Positions 20,230 through 30,594 of a DNA stretch of 64,000 bases are shown in pieces. A model generated the notes under the pieces. It did not search any database and had not been told where the DNA came from. It saw nothing but the letters and a program-made list of their open reading frames with translations. Position 1 is the first letter of the stretch. Each line of letters starts with the position of its first letter. The DNA comes from Dromiciops gliroides (taxonomy: Eukaryota > Chordata > Mammalia > Microbiotheria > Microbiotheriidae), in contig NC_057864.1 of NCBI RefSeq assembly GCF_019393635.1, positions 480,249,617-480,313,616 on the forward strand, written 5' to 3'. The position numbers and the translations under genes are program-made.

Positions 20230-21160
20230 CTTTCTGTAGGAACGCGTGAGTCACAGCCGATTCAAGAATGAGGGACCGCGCGCACGGACACCCCCCTGCC
20301 CAAGCATAGCTGGCGCACCTCGGAAGCCGCCTCCGCAACTGTTTCCCGCGTGGGAATCAATCAATCCCAGGCTTGCTCTCCTTCCACGGAGCCGGGAGCT
20401 GAGCCAGGCGCGCCCTCTGCCGATGGATCAGGCCCGACTGCCCACGCCCCCTCGGGGAAGACGAGCGCCTAAGCCCGCCTGCCTGTCGGCCTCTCCCCCC
20501 AACCCACCCACCCGTGTGTAAGTCAGTCAGTCAGTCCACTTGTCGGCCCGTGCGCCCGATCGCTCTCGCTCGCGCCGGAAGAGTGCAGCCCTCTCCTCCC
20601 TACCTCCCGCACCCTCCGCGACTTTCAGCGAGACTCCCCCCTTCCACGGGCAATCCACGACCCGCGACGGGCTGTACCACTGCCGCAGTGCTGGTGGGGA
20701 GGGACGCGACTCCCCACGCGTGTGCACCGTCCAAGAACCCACGCCCGCCTGGCGGCGGCTCCCAGCTCCCAAAGACCAAGCATTAGGCTCGAGTGGGAGT
20801 GGGGCGGGAGAAAACATCAGAGCCTGGCGTCCCTCCCCTCCAAACCCGAACCGAGATCTTTGCGCCCCCCCCCCCCGACTGCGATGGATGAGACAAAAGC
20901 GCCCGCGTCTCCATAGAGACCCTGCTACACAGCCGAGACGGCCCCGCCCCCTCCACTTTCCAGTTGAATTGCCCCGCCCCTGGCTGGACATTCAGGGCCC
21001 CGCAAGGTCCTCCCTGTCCCGGACCCGCTCCAACCCAGAAGAAGGGACGTCATGACCTGCGATTATGCCCTCACAGGGTATCCTCCACCTGGCAGCCCCC
21101 TCTCTGAGGCTGTGGCTGCGGCTGTCACGGGGGTGGGAGGGGGGGCGGGGCTGGCTCTGT
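20230..21160 (-). promoter_or_regulatory. CpG island, probable ANKMY1 promoter
   Basis: GC-rich, CpG-dense block standing out sharply from AT-richer flanks, with several GC boxes (CCCCGCCCC near 20941-20981). It lies 1.8 kb upstream of the last recognisable ANKMY1 exon in the right orientation. Long open frames on both strands here reflect base composition, and none resembles a known protein. The transcription start is not identifiable by eye. Confidence 0.7.
20907..20920. promoter_or_regulatory. X-box-like RFX palindrome
   Basis: GTCTCCATAGAGAC is a near-perfect palindrome of the GTnnCC-AT-rGnnAC form bound by RFX factors, with deviations from the best consensus in each half. It lies inside the CpG island. 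RFX sites are typical of genes for cilia and sperm flagella. Confidence 0.4.
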
Positions 21161-21184
21161 AGCTGGAAGGGCCAGGTCAGTGGA

Positions 21185-21350
21185 CATTGGTTAAGAGGTC
21201 TAGAGTCAGAAAGGACTTCAGAGACCAGCTAGTCTAAACTCCCCATTCGACAGGTGAGGAAACTGAGGCTCATAGAACTCAGGCCAGAAGAGACCCAGAG
21301 GTCATCTAGTCCAGCCCCTTCATTTGACAGAGAAGGAAACTGAGAGGGCC
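21185..21350 (-). mobile_element. Two partial MIR copies, antisense
   Basis: GTGAGGAAACTGAGGCTCAT and GAAGGAAACTGAGAGGGCC lie about 90 bases apart, each preceded by CAGAAAGGACTT- or CAGAAGAGACC-type text. Confidence 0.6.
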
Positions 21351-21353
21351 AGG

Positions 21354-21512
21354 GGAGGAGGAGGGAGGAGGAGGGAGGAGGAGGAGGAGGAGGAGGAAGG
21401 AGGAAGGAGGAAGGAGGAAGGAGGAGGAGGAGGAGGAGGAGGAGGAGGAGGAGGAGGAGGAGGAGGAGGAGGAGGAGGAGGAGGAGGAGGAGGAGGAGGA
21501 GGAGGGAAGAAG
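21354..21512 (+). repeat. (GGA)n triplet repeat, about 160 bp
   Basis: Long purine-only array of GGA units with AGGA variants, near the edge of the CpG island. Open frames of poly-Gly, poly-Pro, poly-Ser and poly-Glu here are artefacts of the repeat. Confidence 0.95.
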
Positions 21513-21529
21513 GAAGAAGAAGACAGAGA

Positions 21530-22075
21530 TGGCCAGGCCATCTAGCTCAACCTCTACCCTGAACTTATCGAGTCCCCCAGATAACAGATTGACAATCAGA
21601 CCTCCAGCATTTGCTTGGTAGTGAGGGGAAGCCCACTCCCTCCCTAGGCAGCCTGTTCCACTCCAGATAATCATTGTTGGGAAGCTCTTCATTCTATCAA
21701 ACCTAACTCTGCCTCTGAAACTTCAACCCTGTTCTCTTCCGGCTGCCGTCCAGGAACCAAGCAGAACAAATGGGATCCTCCTTCCATGGGAAAGGGCTTG
21801 AAAACATGAAAGATACGCCCTCTAAGTGTCCTCTCCTGTACTTGATCCTGGACCACATGGCCCCAGGGCCTCCCTCCCTCTCACTTTCCTGGCTGCCCTC
21901 CTCTGTATCCGGCCATCACTGTCCTTCCCAAGACTCGACCCCACAGTCATGAGACTCCACAGGCTCTTGGCCCATGAGGGGATTTTTCTTCCAAACATCT
22001 CACATGTCTTCCTCAAGGAGACTGTGCTATTTATCGGTGCTCTGGCCAATCTGGACTTTTCACTCACCATCCCTT
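21530..22075 (-). mobile_element. CR1/L3 fragment, antisense
   Basis: Antisense CR1/L3 3' region: GGCAGCCTGTTCCACTCCAG, GGAACCAAGCAGAACAAATG, CCTGGCTGCCCTCCTCTGTA. Confidence 0.6.
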
Positions 22076-22179
22076 AGATACTAGGGTGTGCGGGTAAATG
22101 TTTCACGGAAAGCTCTCTGGGGGGAAAATTTAGGCAGGACATACTTTTAAAAATGAATCTGCATTCTTAACATCACTTT

Positions 22180-22339
22180 CTTTCTTTTTTTTTTTTTTTT
22201 TTAGTGAGGCAATTGGGGTTAAGTGACTTGCCCAGGGTCATGCAGCTAGTAAGTGTTAAGTGTCTGAGGCTGGATTTGAACTCAGGTACTCCTGACTCCA
22301 GGGCCAGTGCTCTATCCACTGAGCCACCTAGCTGCCCCC
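22180..22339 (-). mobile_element. WSINE1-type SINE, antisense
   Basis: T-rich tail then the full element. Target duplication TTAACATCACTTTC on both sides. Confidence 0.93.
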
Positions 22340-22361
22340 CTTAACATCACTTTCATTAACA

Positions 22362-22475
22362 TTACTTAACATCACTGACAATCAATAGCAAATCAAACTC
22401 TGATTTGTACCATTTGCCAATCTCTGAGATGTAAATGCTCACACACTGGAAACTTAACAGTTGTTCTTCCTGAGC
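22362..22475 (-). repeat. Unnamed repeat family X, copy D (partial)
   Basis: ATCTCTGAGATGTAAATGCTC and AATCAAACTCTGATTTGTAC align to copy C at 28305 in the same orientation. Confidence 0.5.
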
Positions 22476-22479
22476 CCTT

Positions 22480-22830
22480 AAGAGCTAGCTAGCACACTGC
22501 CTGCTTAGACATCTCCCACTTCAATTATGCAATTTTGTACCACTGGCCCCAAGAATGCCCTTGCTCCCTCCATCACTTTCACCTGCTGAAATCCATCACT
22601 AAGCATCATGGGGCTAGGAACCTGTCACGGCATGTGCTCTCTTCACTGATGAGCCTAGCCAAACTGAGCTGGCCATCAGACATGGCACTAAACATGGACT
22701 TAAAGCCTTTTCAGCTTGGGAGGACCTGCTAGAACAGGCATTTCCCTAGCAGAACTTTGAAGAAAACCCAGGGGTCCCTTTCACACCACAGTGAGGAATC
22801 AGAGGAGGGTTTTGGTAGATGTTGAAATCT
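22480..22830. other. Intergenic, nothing recognised
   Basis: No repeat or gene recognised. Confidence 0.3.
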
Positions 22831-22832
22831 GA

Positions 22833-23082
22833 CTCGTTCTTTTTGTCCAGTCTTGTCTGATTCTCTGTGACCCCTTTTGGGGTTTTCTTGGCTAAGATGC
22901 TAGAGTGGTTTGCCATTTCCTTTTCCAGCTCATTTTACAGATGAGGAAACTGAGGGAAACAGTTAAGTGACTTGCCCAGGGTCACACAGCTAAATATAAT
23001 GATCTGAGACTGGATCTTAATTCAAGGTCTTCCTGACTCTAAGCCCAGACTTCTATCCACTTTGCCATCTAGCTGACCCATT
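22833..23082 (-). mobile_element. Long CORE-SINE, antisense
   Basis: GACCCCTTTTGGGGTTTTCTT, CAGGGTCACACAGCTAAATA and a head CATCTAGCTGACCC. Confidence 0.83.
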
Positions 23083-23099
23083 CTTAATGGCCCAATTAA

Positions 23100-23720
23100 T
23101 TAAATTCAGTTCAATTTAAGACCCTCTTCCATTAACTCTTTCTTGATCTCTCCAGGTGAAATAGGTCTTCATACCCTGGAATCTCAGGTTATACTTTGTG
23201 TGGCTCTCATCTAGAATTGTGATCTTGTGGCTTAAGGGGCAATGCAAACCAGCCGTTAGTTTACAATCTATAGTTTTAGAAAGTTACCTGGGGCACTGAA
23301 AGATGAAGTAATTTACCCAGGGTCACACAGCCAGAATTTACCATGAGGGGATTTGAACCCAGGACTTTCTTACTCTAAAACAAGTCCTTTCTCCATGAAG
23401 CCATCCTGCCTCTCACATCCCTTTTAGGTTCTTTGTACAATGTCCCCTTTCGTATTATCATTACTTAAATTTACGTCCTCTTCGTCTCACTAGATTGTGA
23501 GGGATGTGAGGATGTGAACCAGACCTAGTTTTTATCTTCTTATTTCCCCTATGCCTCCTAGTCTAGGGCTGTGTACATTGTAGGGAAATACTCCATCAGT
23601 GAGCAAGCATTTCATACACACATACTGCACACCAGGCACTTGGCCCTTGGGATGCAAAGACAAAAGGCGCAGATGGACCCAACACTCAAAAAATATTTGT
23701 TGAATGTAGTATTATCGAAT
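23100..23720. mobile_element. L2 fragments with a MIR-like SINE between
   Basis: Sense L2 at about 23100-23270 and 23405-23600 is interrupted by an antisense old SINE (family Y, 23275-23402, CAGGGTCACACAGCCAG). A short antisense L2 follows at 23598-23720. Confidence 0.5.
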
Positions 23721-23925
23721 AATAAATTCCTAGGCTCTTAACCTTGAAAACACGATTCAGACTCTCCATCAGCAGTTACATAGGACACACCTCAAAGTCT
23801 TCAAACGCACCATGTTCCTTCCAGGAATCCAGGCCGGATTTTCTCCAATTCATTTCACATCCCTGAGATGGGACAAACAACCTGGCAGATTTGGAGACAG
23901 AAGACCTGGATTTGGGTCCCCGTTC

Positions 23926-24400
23926 TGAAACAATTAACAACTTAGCAAAGTTGCAGGATATAAAATACATCCCCATAAATCATCAGCATTTCTATGCGTG
24001 ACCAACAAAGCTCAGCAGCAAGAGACAGAGAGATTCCTTTAAAGTAATGGTGGACAGTATAAAATACTTGGGAGTCTACTTGCCAAGACAAACCCAGGAA
24101 TTATATGAGAATTTATACCTCTTGAAGCAGGTGGGTGGTGCAGTGGACAGAGCACTGAGCTTGGAGTTAGGGAGACCTGACTTCAAATTCAGCCTCAGAC
24201 CCTAACTAGCTGTGTGACCTTGGACAAATCACTTCACCCTGTTTGACTCAGTTCCCCCCTTTGTAAAATGAGCTGGAGAAAAAAAAATAGCAAACACTCC
24301 AGTACTTTTGCCAAGAAAACCCCAAATGGGGTCACAGAGAGTTGTACACAACTTAAAACAACTAAACAACAATTTATACTTCTTAAATGACAAATGACAA
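23926..24400 (+). mobile_element. L1 ORF2 fragment, sense, split by a long SINE
   Basis: TTGCAGGATATAAAATACAT, GCATTTCTATGCGTGACCAA and CTTGGGAGTCTACTTGCCAA are conserved L1 ORF2 text. The SINE sits at 24124-24360. Confidence 0.8.
24124..24360 (+). mobile_element. Long CORE-SINE inside L1
   Basis: Head GGTGGGTGGTGCAGTGGACA, tail AGAAAACCCCAAATGGGGTC. Target duplication AATTTATACCTCTT / AATTTATACTTCTT. Confidence 0.9.
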
Positions 24401-24403
24401 ATA

Positions 24404-24603
24404 CAGGGGTGGGCCAAAAGTCACGATGTTTTAATAACTTTTTGAAAACTGTTTTTCTTTATTTTTCACCATTTATAAGATTTGATGATTCACACATAAT
24501 ATAAATTCATTTCCTTTATATGCTGCATATGATGCTATGGCATCATAAATTAAAAACAAAAAATAAAGGAGTTATTAAATATTGTGACTTTTGGCCCACC
24601 CTG
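24404..24603. mobile_element. Mariner-type MITE (200 bp)
   Basis: Inverted ends of about 40 bases with mismatches (CAGGGGTGGGCCAAAAGTCA and TGACTTTTGGCCCACCCTG), flanked by TA at both sides. The middle is AT-rich with no coding. Confidence 0.85.
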
Positions 24604-24605
24604 TA

Positions 24606-24765
24606 CTACAAATCAGGGCTTGATTTATTGCTCTGTTGATTTGTTTAGACTTAAGAATGTAATGAAGAAAATGTTAATAATTCAGAGTCCACTTAAAAAT
24701 ATGTCCTGCTTTTTCAGAGAGCTGATTGTTAAACATTTACTAGCACACTCCAGCTTTTGAAGGCT
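24606..24765 (+). repeat. Unnamed repeat family X, copy B
   Basis: ACAAATCAGGGCTTGATTTA, TTTGTTTAGACTTAAGAATG and GAGAGCTGATTGTTAAACAT. It abuts the MITE, which may have inserted into it. Confidence 0.6.
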
Positions 24766-24824
24766 ATTTGGAAATGCTCATTCCAGAGCAAGAACTCTCA
24801 TTCCTCTAAAGCTTTAACAGAACT

Positions 24825-24985
24825 CTTTTCCTTACAACACCCCTAAGAAGCAGGTAGCACAGATATTACTTTACAGGTGACAAAACCAGGGCTCAGACAG
24901 GTTAAGTGACATGGCTGTGGCCACACAGTCAGGCTCCCAACCAACAGGCCCTCACTCCCAATCTTGTTTCTTTCTACTGCTTTAC
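24825..24985 (-). mobile_element. MIR-type SINE, antisense
   Basis: TTTACAGGTGACAAAACCAG and GGTTAAGTGACATGGCTGTG. Confidence 0.6.
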
Positions 24986-24999
24986 TGGGTTAAGTGAAA

Positions 25000-25425
25000 A
25001 CAGTTCACTAAAGCTCAGACCCAAGCTTACTCCCAGCTACCATAATACACAAGTGCTTTGATGGAAAACCACTTGGGATCATGTTTTCTGCAGACCGACA
25101 GCCACACAAAGAGACCCCCGGGGCCAGAACGGGCCCTGGCATAGACAAGGAGGCTAACTACATACAACATGGGAGGTGGAGAGGACAAAGAAAGCCCCTC
25201 TAACACTCAAATTTCTCCTCTGCTAATGGTCAGGATTTCTAAAATACCATTGTTGAAGATCTTAGCCATTTGAACCTTAAAGACCCCCTCCCCCAGCTAG
25301 TGATCCTCTTCTTTGGGGTGAGTCCAAAATGCACTCCACAGATCTGCCTCCATACTAGCCTAAGGGTAAGGTAAGCTCTCCTTGGAATTGAAACAGACTT
25401 GAGGTGGTTAGAAAGGTAAGTTAAT
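25000..25425. other. Intergenic single-copy sequence
   Basis: No repeat or gene recognised. Confidence 0.35.
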
Positions 25426-25429
25426 AGGG

Positions 25430-25566
25430 CAACTAGGTGGCTAGAGAGCCGGCCCTGGAGTCAGGAGGACCTGAGTTCAAATCCGGCCTCAGACACTTTC
25501 TGGCTGTGTGACCCTGGGCAAGTCACTTAATCCCAATTGCCTCACCAAAAAAAAAAAAAAAAAAAG
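25430..25566 (+). mobile_element. WSINE1-type SINE
   Basis: Slightly shortened head and long A tail. Target duplication TTAGAAAGG(T/C)AAGTTAA. Confidence 0.9.
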
Positions 25567-25639
25567 AAATTAGAAAGGCAAGTTAAGGCCGACCTTGCCC
25601 CCCGGGACCTTCATGGGCTCCAGCCATATAGTAGTTAGG

Positions 25640-25905
25640 GGGCAGGACACACATAGTGATCTAGCAAAGGAAACAGAAAAGCTATGCTTAGATGGGTAGG
25701 AAAGGATAAGGAGAAAGCAGCGTCACATAAACCCAGAGAAAAGATATTATCCAGTAGGAAGTAAAGGGGTTAATAGTGTCAAATGCTGGAGACCAGTGGA
25801 GGATGAGGACTGAGAAGAGGCCATTTGATTTGGCAATTAAGAGACCAGTGGCAACAAAAGGGCAAGTAGAAGGGAGTTGGAGCACTGGGGGGGATGATTA
25901 GAGAC
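25640..25905 (-). mobile_element. L2 fragment, antisense
   Basis: AATGCTGGAGACCAGTGGAGG and GGCAATTAAGAGACCAGTGG match the antisense L2 pattern. Confidence 0.45.
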
Positions 25906-27280
25906 ACCATTTGTGGGGGCCCAACCACAAGGCACAGGGAGAATCTTCTCTGAGCAGCTCTGCACAGTCCATCTCCAACAGCCCTCTCACTTGTCTGAGT
26001 TACGGTCAGGAGAAAGAAGGGAGGATATGGGTTTGGACCAGCCCGGGTCAGACTGCTCGAAGTTCACCTATAAACCACACAAGCAACGCCACCTCTCTTG
26101 TGTGCTTTGCAGGGCTCTGAGCTGTCCAGAGACACTCATTCCCCTGACAGTTAAAACTGGTGATTTAAGAGAGTACAAAAGGCAATCTCTCGGAAATGAT
26201 GCTCAGAAATGCTAAGGGGTGTTAATGGTCCAACCCTGCCTAATCAAGCACAAAGCTGTGTCAGGGTGTGAGTGATGGGGCAATAATTCCCCACTTTTGC
26301 CCTACCTAATGGGAGACAGAAGCCGAAGACTGGTCAGCACACTGGAGTGGTTTGGCCCCTGGCCTGCATAAGAATTAGACTCTGACATATAAGTCAGGCT
26401 CCTAAACTCTCCCGACAGAACGTCGGCTCTGCCTCCCAGAGGCCAGTTATCAAACCCTTGGATGGCTCTCCTTAACCACCAGCTCGGAATTTCCACACTT
26501 CAGACACCCATCAGAGAAATACCGTGAATTAACTGCCATCCGGGCTGTGTTAAAGGTCGCCTGAGACATCTGATATTTACGACTGTCAGTCTAATGGACA
26601 TCCATTAACTCTCCATTCCTGTAGGTCTTCCAAGCTCCAGTCCTGAATTAAGTTAGATTAGCAGAAGGCAATGTAGCTGGATCATATTATCTCTGATCCC
26701 TGCAGAAATGTCTTTACAGAGTTAAGATTGAATGTTGTGCCCTTAGCTTTCATGGAGAAGCCTATCCTGTAACCCACAGTGAGGAGAGGGATTGAGGAGG
26801 GGGCCTGAGCACCAGAGTATTGAGTTTGTGTGATGTATTCCATGTCTCCCCAGGGGAGTGGAGGGGAAGGATCTCAAGATAGTATAGAGTCAGTATCTTT
26901 TAGCCCAATAAGCCCTGGGGAAGCCTGAGCCCCATCCGTCCTCTCACAGAGAAGTCTTGGATCCTGGAGCAAGGCCCCAGCCTCTCAGGGTCACAGGGGG
27001 ACCCCTGAGTACTCAAGCCTAATTCTCTAAAGCCGCTGGCTGGAGCCTCCCTCCACCAGCACTTCCTCCCAAGATGATCAGTTAAGAACCAATTGAGTCA
27101 GCCAGACCCGGAGAACTTTTGGAAAGGGAGAGTTACTGAGGAGGGACAAAACTTCCCCCAGGATGTCTGTAACACACCCGCGGGAAAGTACTTAAGAGGC
27201 TGGGGGATTTCCAGAGGTCAAGGGCTATCTGTCTTTCTGCAGGTATTTGTACTCCCAGCACTTAGCAAGGGCACTTAGTA
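25905..27280. other. Longest single-copy intergenic stretch
   Basis: About 1.4 kb with no recognised repeat. Open frames are short and unrelated to known proteins. It is a candidate for conserved regulatory sequence, untested here. Confidence 0.4.
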
Positions 27281-27508
27281 AGTTCTTCCCCCTCTCCCTC
27301 CTTCCCTCCCTCCCCTCCTTCCTTCCTTCCTCCCTCCCACCCCTCTTTCCTTTTCTTCCTTTCTACCCCACTCCCACCTTCCCTTCCTTCTTTCCTAACT
27401 TGCTTCCTTCTTACCCTACACCTACCTGTCCTTTTTTCTTTTCTTCCTTTCTACCTCCCTCCCACCCTTCCTTCTTCTTTACCTCCCTCCCTCCCACCCT
27501 TCCTTCCA
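27281..27508 (+). repeat. Polypyrimidine tract, about 230 bp
   Basis: Nearly pure C/T made of CCTT and CCCT units with few purines. Confidence 0.9.
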
Positions 27509-27660
27509 AGGGGTTATATCATAGTTTCTGCTTGGAATCAAGAAGACTTGGGTTCCAATCTCATGTCTGATACTTTACTACCAGTATGACCCTGGGCAAG
27601 TCATTTATTCTCTTCGTGGCCCAGTATGACCCTGCCAGCTCTAAATCTATAAACCTATGA
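27509..27660 (+). mobile_element. MIR-type SINE
   Basis: AGAAGACTTGGGTTCCAATC, TATGACCCTGGGCAAGTCAT. Confidence 0.65.
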
Positions 27661-27839
27661 GTCCAGGAACTGAGGTGGTCCCCAGAGAATAGTAGAGGGG
27701 AAGATCCCTGAAGGGCAGCTGATGGAGACAGAGAGTAATAGAAGAGCACCCTAGAACAGACCCAAGGGAGGAACGATGGGAAAGGGAAGCAAGAGGCAAT
27801 GTATGGGAGGTTCCTAAAAAATGAGAGTGAGACTTCAGA

Positions 27840-27995
27840 GGAAGGATCCGGGAGCTGGAACTGGGAGGATGAAGAAACTGAAGCCCACAGAGTTAAAGAC
27901 ACTTGCCCAAGGTCACACAGGGAGTAAGGGCCTGGATTCAAACCCAGGTCTTCTGCCTTCAAATCCAGCCTACTTTCTACTGCCATGTTCTGCCT
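27840..27995 (-). mobile_element. MIR-type SINE, antisense
   Basis: GATGAAGAAACTGAAGCCCA and GGATTCAAACCCAGGTCTTC. Confidence 0.7.
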
Positions 27996-28194
27996 CCCTG
28001 CATGGATCTTAGCAAGCAAGACCCCATAAGACAATGCTTTCTTCATTATGAAAAATGACTTCTTTAGTCGCTCACACTTACACAGCACTTTAATGAAGCA
28101 CTTTACATGTCCTCTCTTATTTGGTGTTTGCTCCATGAGTCTGCAGTAGCCCAGTAAGGGGCATTTCGCAGGCCACTGCTTGGAGGAGAATTTA

Positions 28195-28280
28195 CCTTTG
28201 TCTTCATATCCTCGATGCTTAGAATAGTGCCTGGCACATAGCAGGTGCCTAAAAAATGCTTATTGATTGATTGATAAGCT
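28195..28280 (+). mobile_element. L2 3' end
   Basis: GAATAGTGCCTGGCACATAG and a TTGATTGATTGA tail. Confidence 0.7.
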
Positions 28281-28304
28281 CAAGAAGGTAACCCTGCATT
28301 TGTT

Positions 28305-28525
28305 GCCTGAATGTTTAACAACCAGCTCCTCTGAAATGTTCTAATGTTTTTAATATATACACTGCTAAGTTTAATGGGTATTTTTAACATTTAACATTTT
28401 CTCCAACACTTTCTCAAGTCCAAACAATCAACACAATAAACCAAGCCCTGGTTTTTAACATTTGCTGATTTCTGAGGTATAAAATGCTCACACTGAAAAT
28501 TTAACAATGGGCTCACACATTGGCA
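28305..28525 (-). repeat. Unnamed repeat family X, copy C
   Basis: Longest copy. In reverse complement it reads ACCAGGGCTTGGTTTATTG, GTTTGGACTTGAGAAAGTG and AGGAGCTGGTTGTTAAACAT, aligning with copies A, B and D. Confidence 0.6.
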
Positions 28526-29230
28526 TAATTCTTGGGTCAGAGACTCTCACAACATGCAAAGGGCTCAGGTTCACTTTAGGGAATTTCTCACTTGTTTGAC
28601 TCATAGCCCCTACCTAGAAAGTCTGGAGAAATCACTACCTTATACCTCTCCATATGCCTATATTAACCCCCTCCAAAAGCATCCAATATCAAGAAAGCAA
28701 AATTGAACCTGAAACAGAGACTTTGGAAAACAAACGGCCACCTCCTAATGAGCGACCCGCTATCTTTATAGAGCATTAGTCACAGTCCCAAGTAGGCAGT
28801 CTTCTCAACCTGGGGACTCCGGCAGAGGTCAACAGATGTGGCCAATCCTGTAGTTCTGCCTGGGTCCTTTCGCAGACCTGTGATGCTCCCAGTGGGCTCT
28901 GACTCCTTTTACAAGTGCCACAGTAGTTCTGGGGGGTGGGGAGGGCCCGATGTTGCTCTTGGGTTAGGCTAAAAGCATCTGCCAATGCAAACTATGAGAG
29001 AGTCGAGTATTATCTCTGAGGGAAGACCTTCAGAACTTGCCCTTCCCACGAGTAGACACAACTCTTCCATATTACCTCTCTACTAATATAGACCAGAAGC
29101 CTCTTCTCTCCACTTGTTTGGGGGCTGGGAAGACATCCCAGTTTATCCCTGATTACTTTAAATGCCAAAGAATCTCCCACAGGAGCCTGCCTGCTTAGCT
29201 CACCTGGGCAATATGACAATGTTCACATGA
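28525..29230. other. Intergenic single-copy sequence
   Basis: No repeat or gene recognised. Confidence 0.35.
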
Positions 29231-29325
29231 ATCATAGATGAGGCCATCCTTTCATTTTATAGATGAGCAAACTGAAGCCTAAAGGGACTTGCTTATGGTC
29301 CTAGTGGTACCAGATGACAGAGACG
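29230..29325 (-). mobile_element. MIR fragment, antisense
   Basis: TTTTATAGATGAGCAAACTG followed by TAAAGGGACTTGCTTATGG. Confidence 0.5.
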
Positions 29326-29589
29326 AGGAGGACAGTTGAGAGTGACGAATAGGCTTAGTGGGAGTGAGACAGAGAGATGGAAGAATTGGAAGGTTGCAAT
29401 CAAAGGGGGATTTCAGAGGCCTGGATCATGGGGATGGCACAGTTAGAGGGAGTGGGGAGACTCAACATGTCATCATTCCTATCGGTGGTGGAAGGGACTG
29501 AAAATGGGTCACGGGAGTAGATGTGGATGAACCAGGGTGTAGGAGGGGACATTCCCAGGAACATTGATGTCCCCACGTGGGAAGATAAG

Positions 29590-29720
29590 GATTAAGGTTC
29601 AGACTCCTTCTAGCAAGTTGGCTTCCCCTCTGTGCCTCAGTTTCCTAAACTTGTCAAATGAGGGCAATAGACTAGATAATAAATCCCTCACAACTCTAAA
29701 TCTTGAGATCTTGTGGTTCC
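29590..29720 (+). mobile_element. MIR fragment
   Basis: TGTGCCTCAGTTTCCTAAAC and a 3' end AACTCTAAATCTTGAGATC. Confidence 0.6.
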
Positions 29721-29974
29721 AGGGAGACTAGAAACAACCAGCCGAGGAAAACAGAAACTTCAAAGAGATTGCCAAGAGATTTTCCCAACTCAGAATTCTT
29801 AGCAAAGTGGCAACTATTCTGTTAGTGATATTAGAGTGACCATTGAGATACAACAAAGCTGTGGGGAGACTGGGAGTAAGTTGGGGAGCATGGATCATCC
29901 TTACATATGGTGGCAACTGGTGGAACCATGGATGGCGTACGGAGCCTGGAGTCAGGAAGACCGGGGTTCAGAGC

Positions 29975-30590
29975 TGACCTTGGAGAATTTGAACTCATCT
30001 CCCTACCTTCAGTCTCTTCCCACCATCCTCTACTCCACTGCCAAGATGATTTCTCTTACATGTAGCTCTGCTTGTGTCACCCCTATCCCACTGATGAATT
30101 CCAGCAGTTCCCTATTAACTTCCAGGATCCCATAGAAAGTCCCCAACTTGGCTTTTAAAGCTCCTCCTAGCCCGGCCCCTTCCAGTCTTTCCAGCCTTCT
30201 TCCACATGAGTCCCCTCTACACGTGCTAGGAGCCGACTCACCCTGACCTATTGGCCTGCACATGCTCTCATCTCCCATCTCTGTGCCTTTGCACGGCCTA
30301 GCTGCCCCTCATGCCTACAATTCGGCACCTCTTGGGTTCCCAGGCTTCCTTCAAACTCCACCCATCCCATCTTCTACAAGAGGCCTTCCTTGGTCCTCCC
30401 AGCTGCTAGTGCCTCCTCCTTTCAGATTGCTTTCCATTGACTCTGTATCTTCTACATATTGTCTCCTCCCAGTAGAGAGTGAACATTTTGAGGGAAGGAA
30501 TTGCTTTTTGCTTTTCTTTGTATGCCCAGCACTGAGCACAGTGCCTGGCGCATAGTAGGGGCTAATAAATACTTGTTGACTGATTGGCCA
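29975..30590 (+). mobile_element. L2 LINE, 3' portion
   Basis: Sense L2 with AATTCCAGCAGTTCCCTATT, GTGCCTTTGCACGGCCTAGC, GCACAGTGCCTGGCGCATAG and AATAAATACTTGTTGACTGA. Confidence 0.75.
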
Positions 30591-30594
30591 ACTA

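Larger units (their letters stand above)
1..20950 (-). other. ANKMY1: ANKMY1 gene (5' part; continues off the left edge)
   Basis: Gene span on the minus strand, running from the CpG island near 20.9 kb leftwards. Three coding exons join in phase and give an acidic linker followed by MORN repeats, including GVQEWPDGCVYKGEFG and [16 protein letters not shown]. This matches the N-terminal MORN block of ANKMY1 (ankyrin repeat and MYND domain containing 1) as I remember the human protein. The family continues with ankyrin repeats and a C-terminal MYND zinc finger, whose exons must lie left of the window. MORN repeats in other proteins contact membranes or scaffolds; the function of ANKMY1 itself is poorly defined. 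The adjacent, divergently transcribed DUSP28 fits the human 2q37.3 order. Introns of 10.7 and 5.8 kb are repeat-filled. The most 5' coding sequence and the exact promoter are not resolved. Confidence 0.85.

Noticed and set aside
21306-21692. Poly-Ser, poly-Pro and poly-Gly open frames
   Set aside because: Direct products of the (GGA)n repeat.
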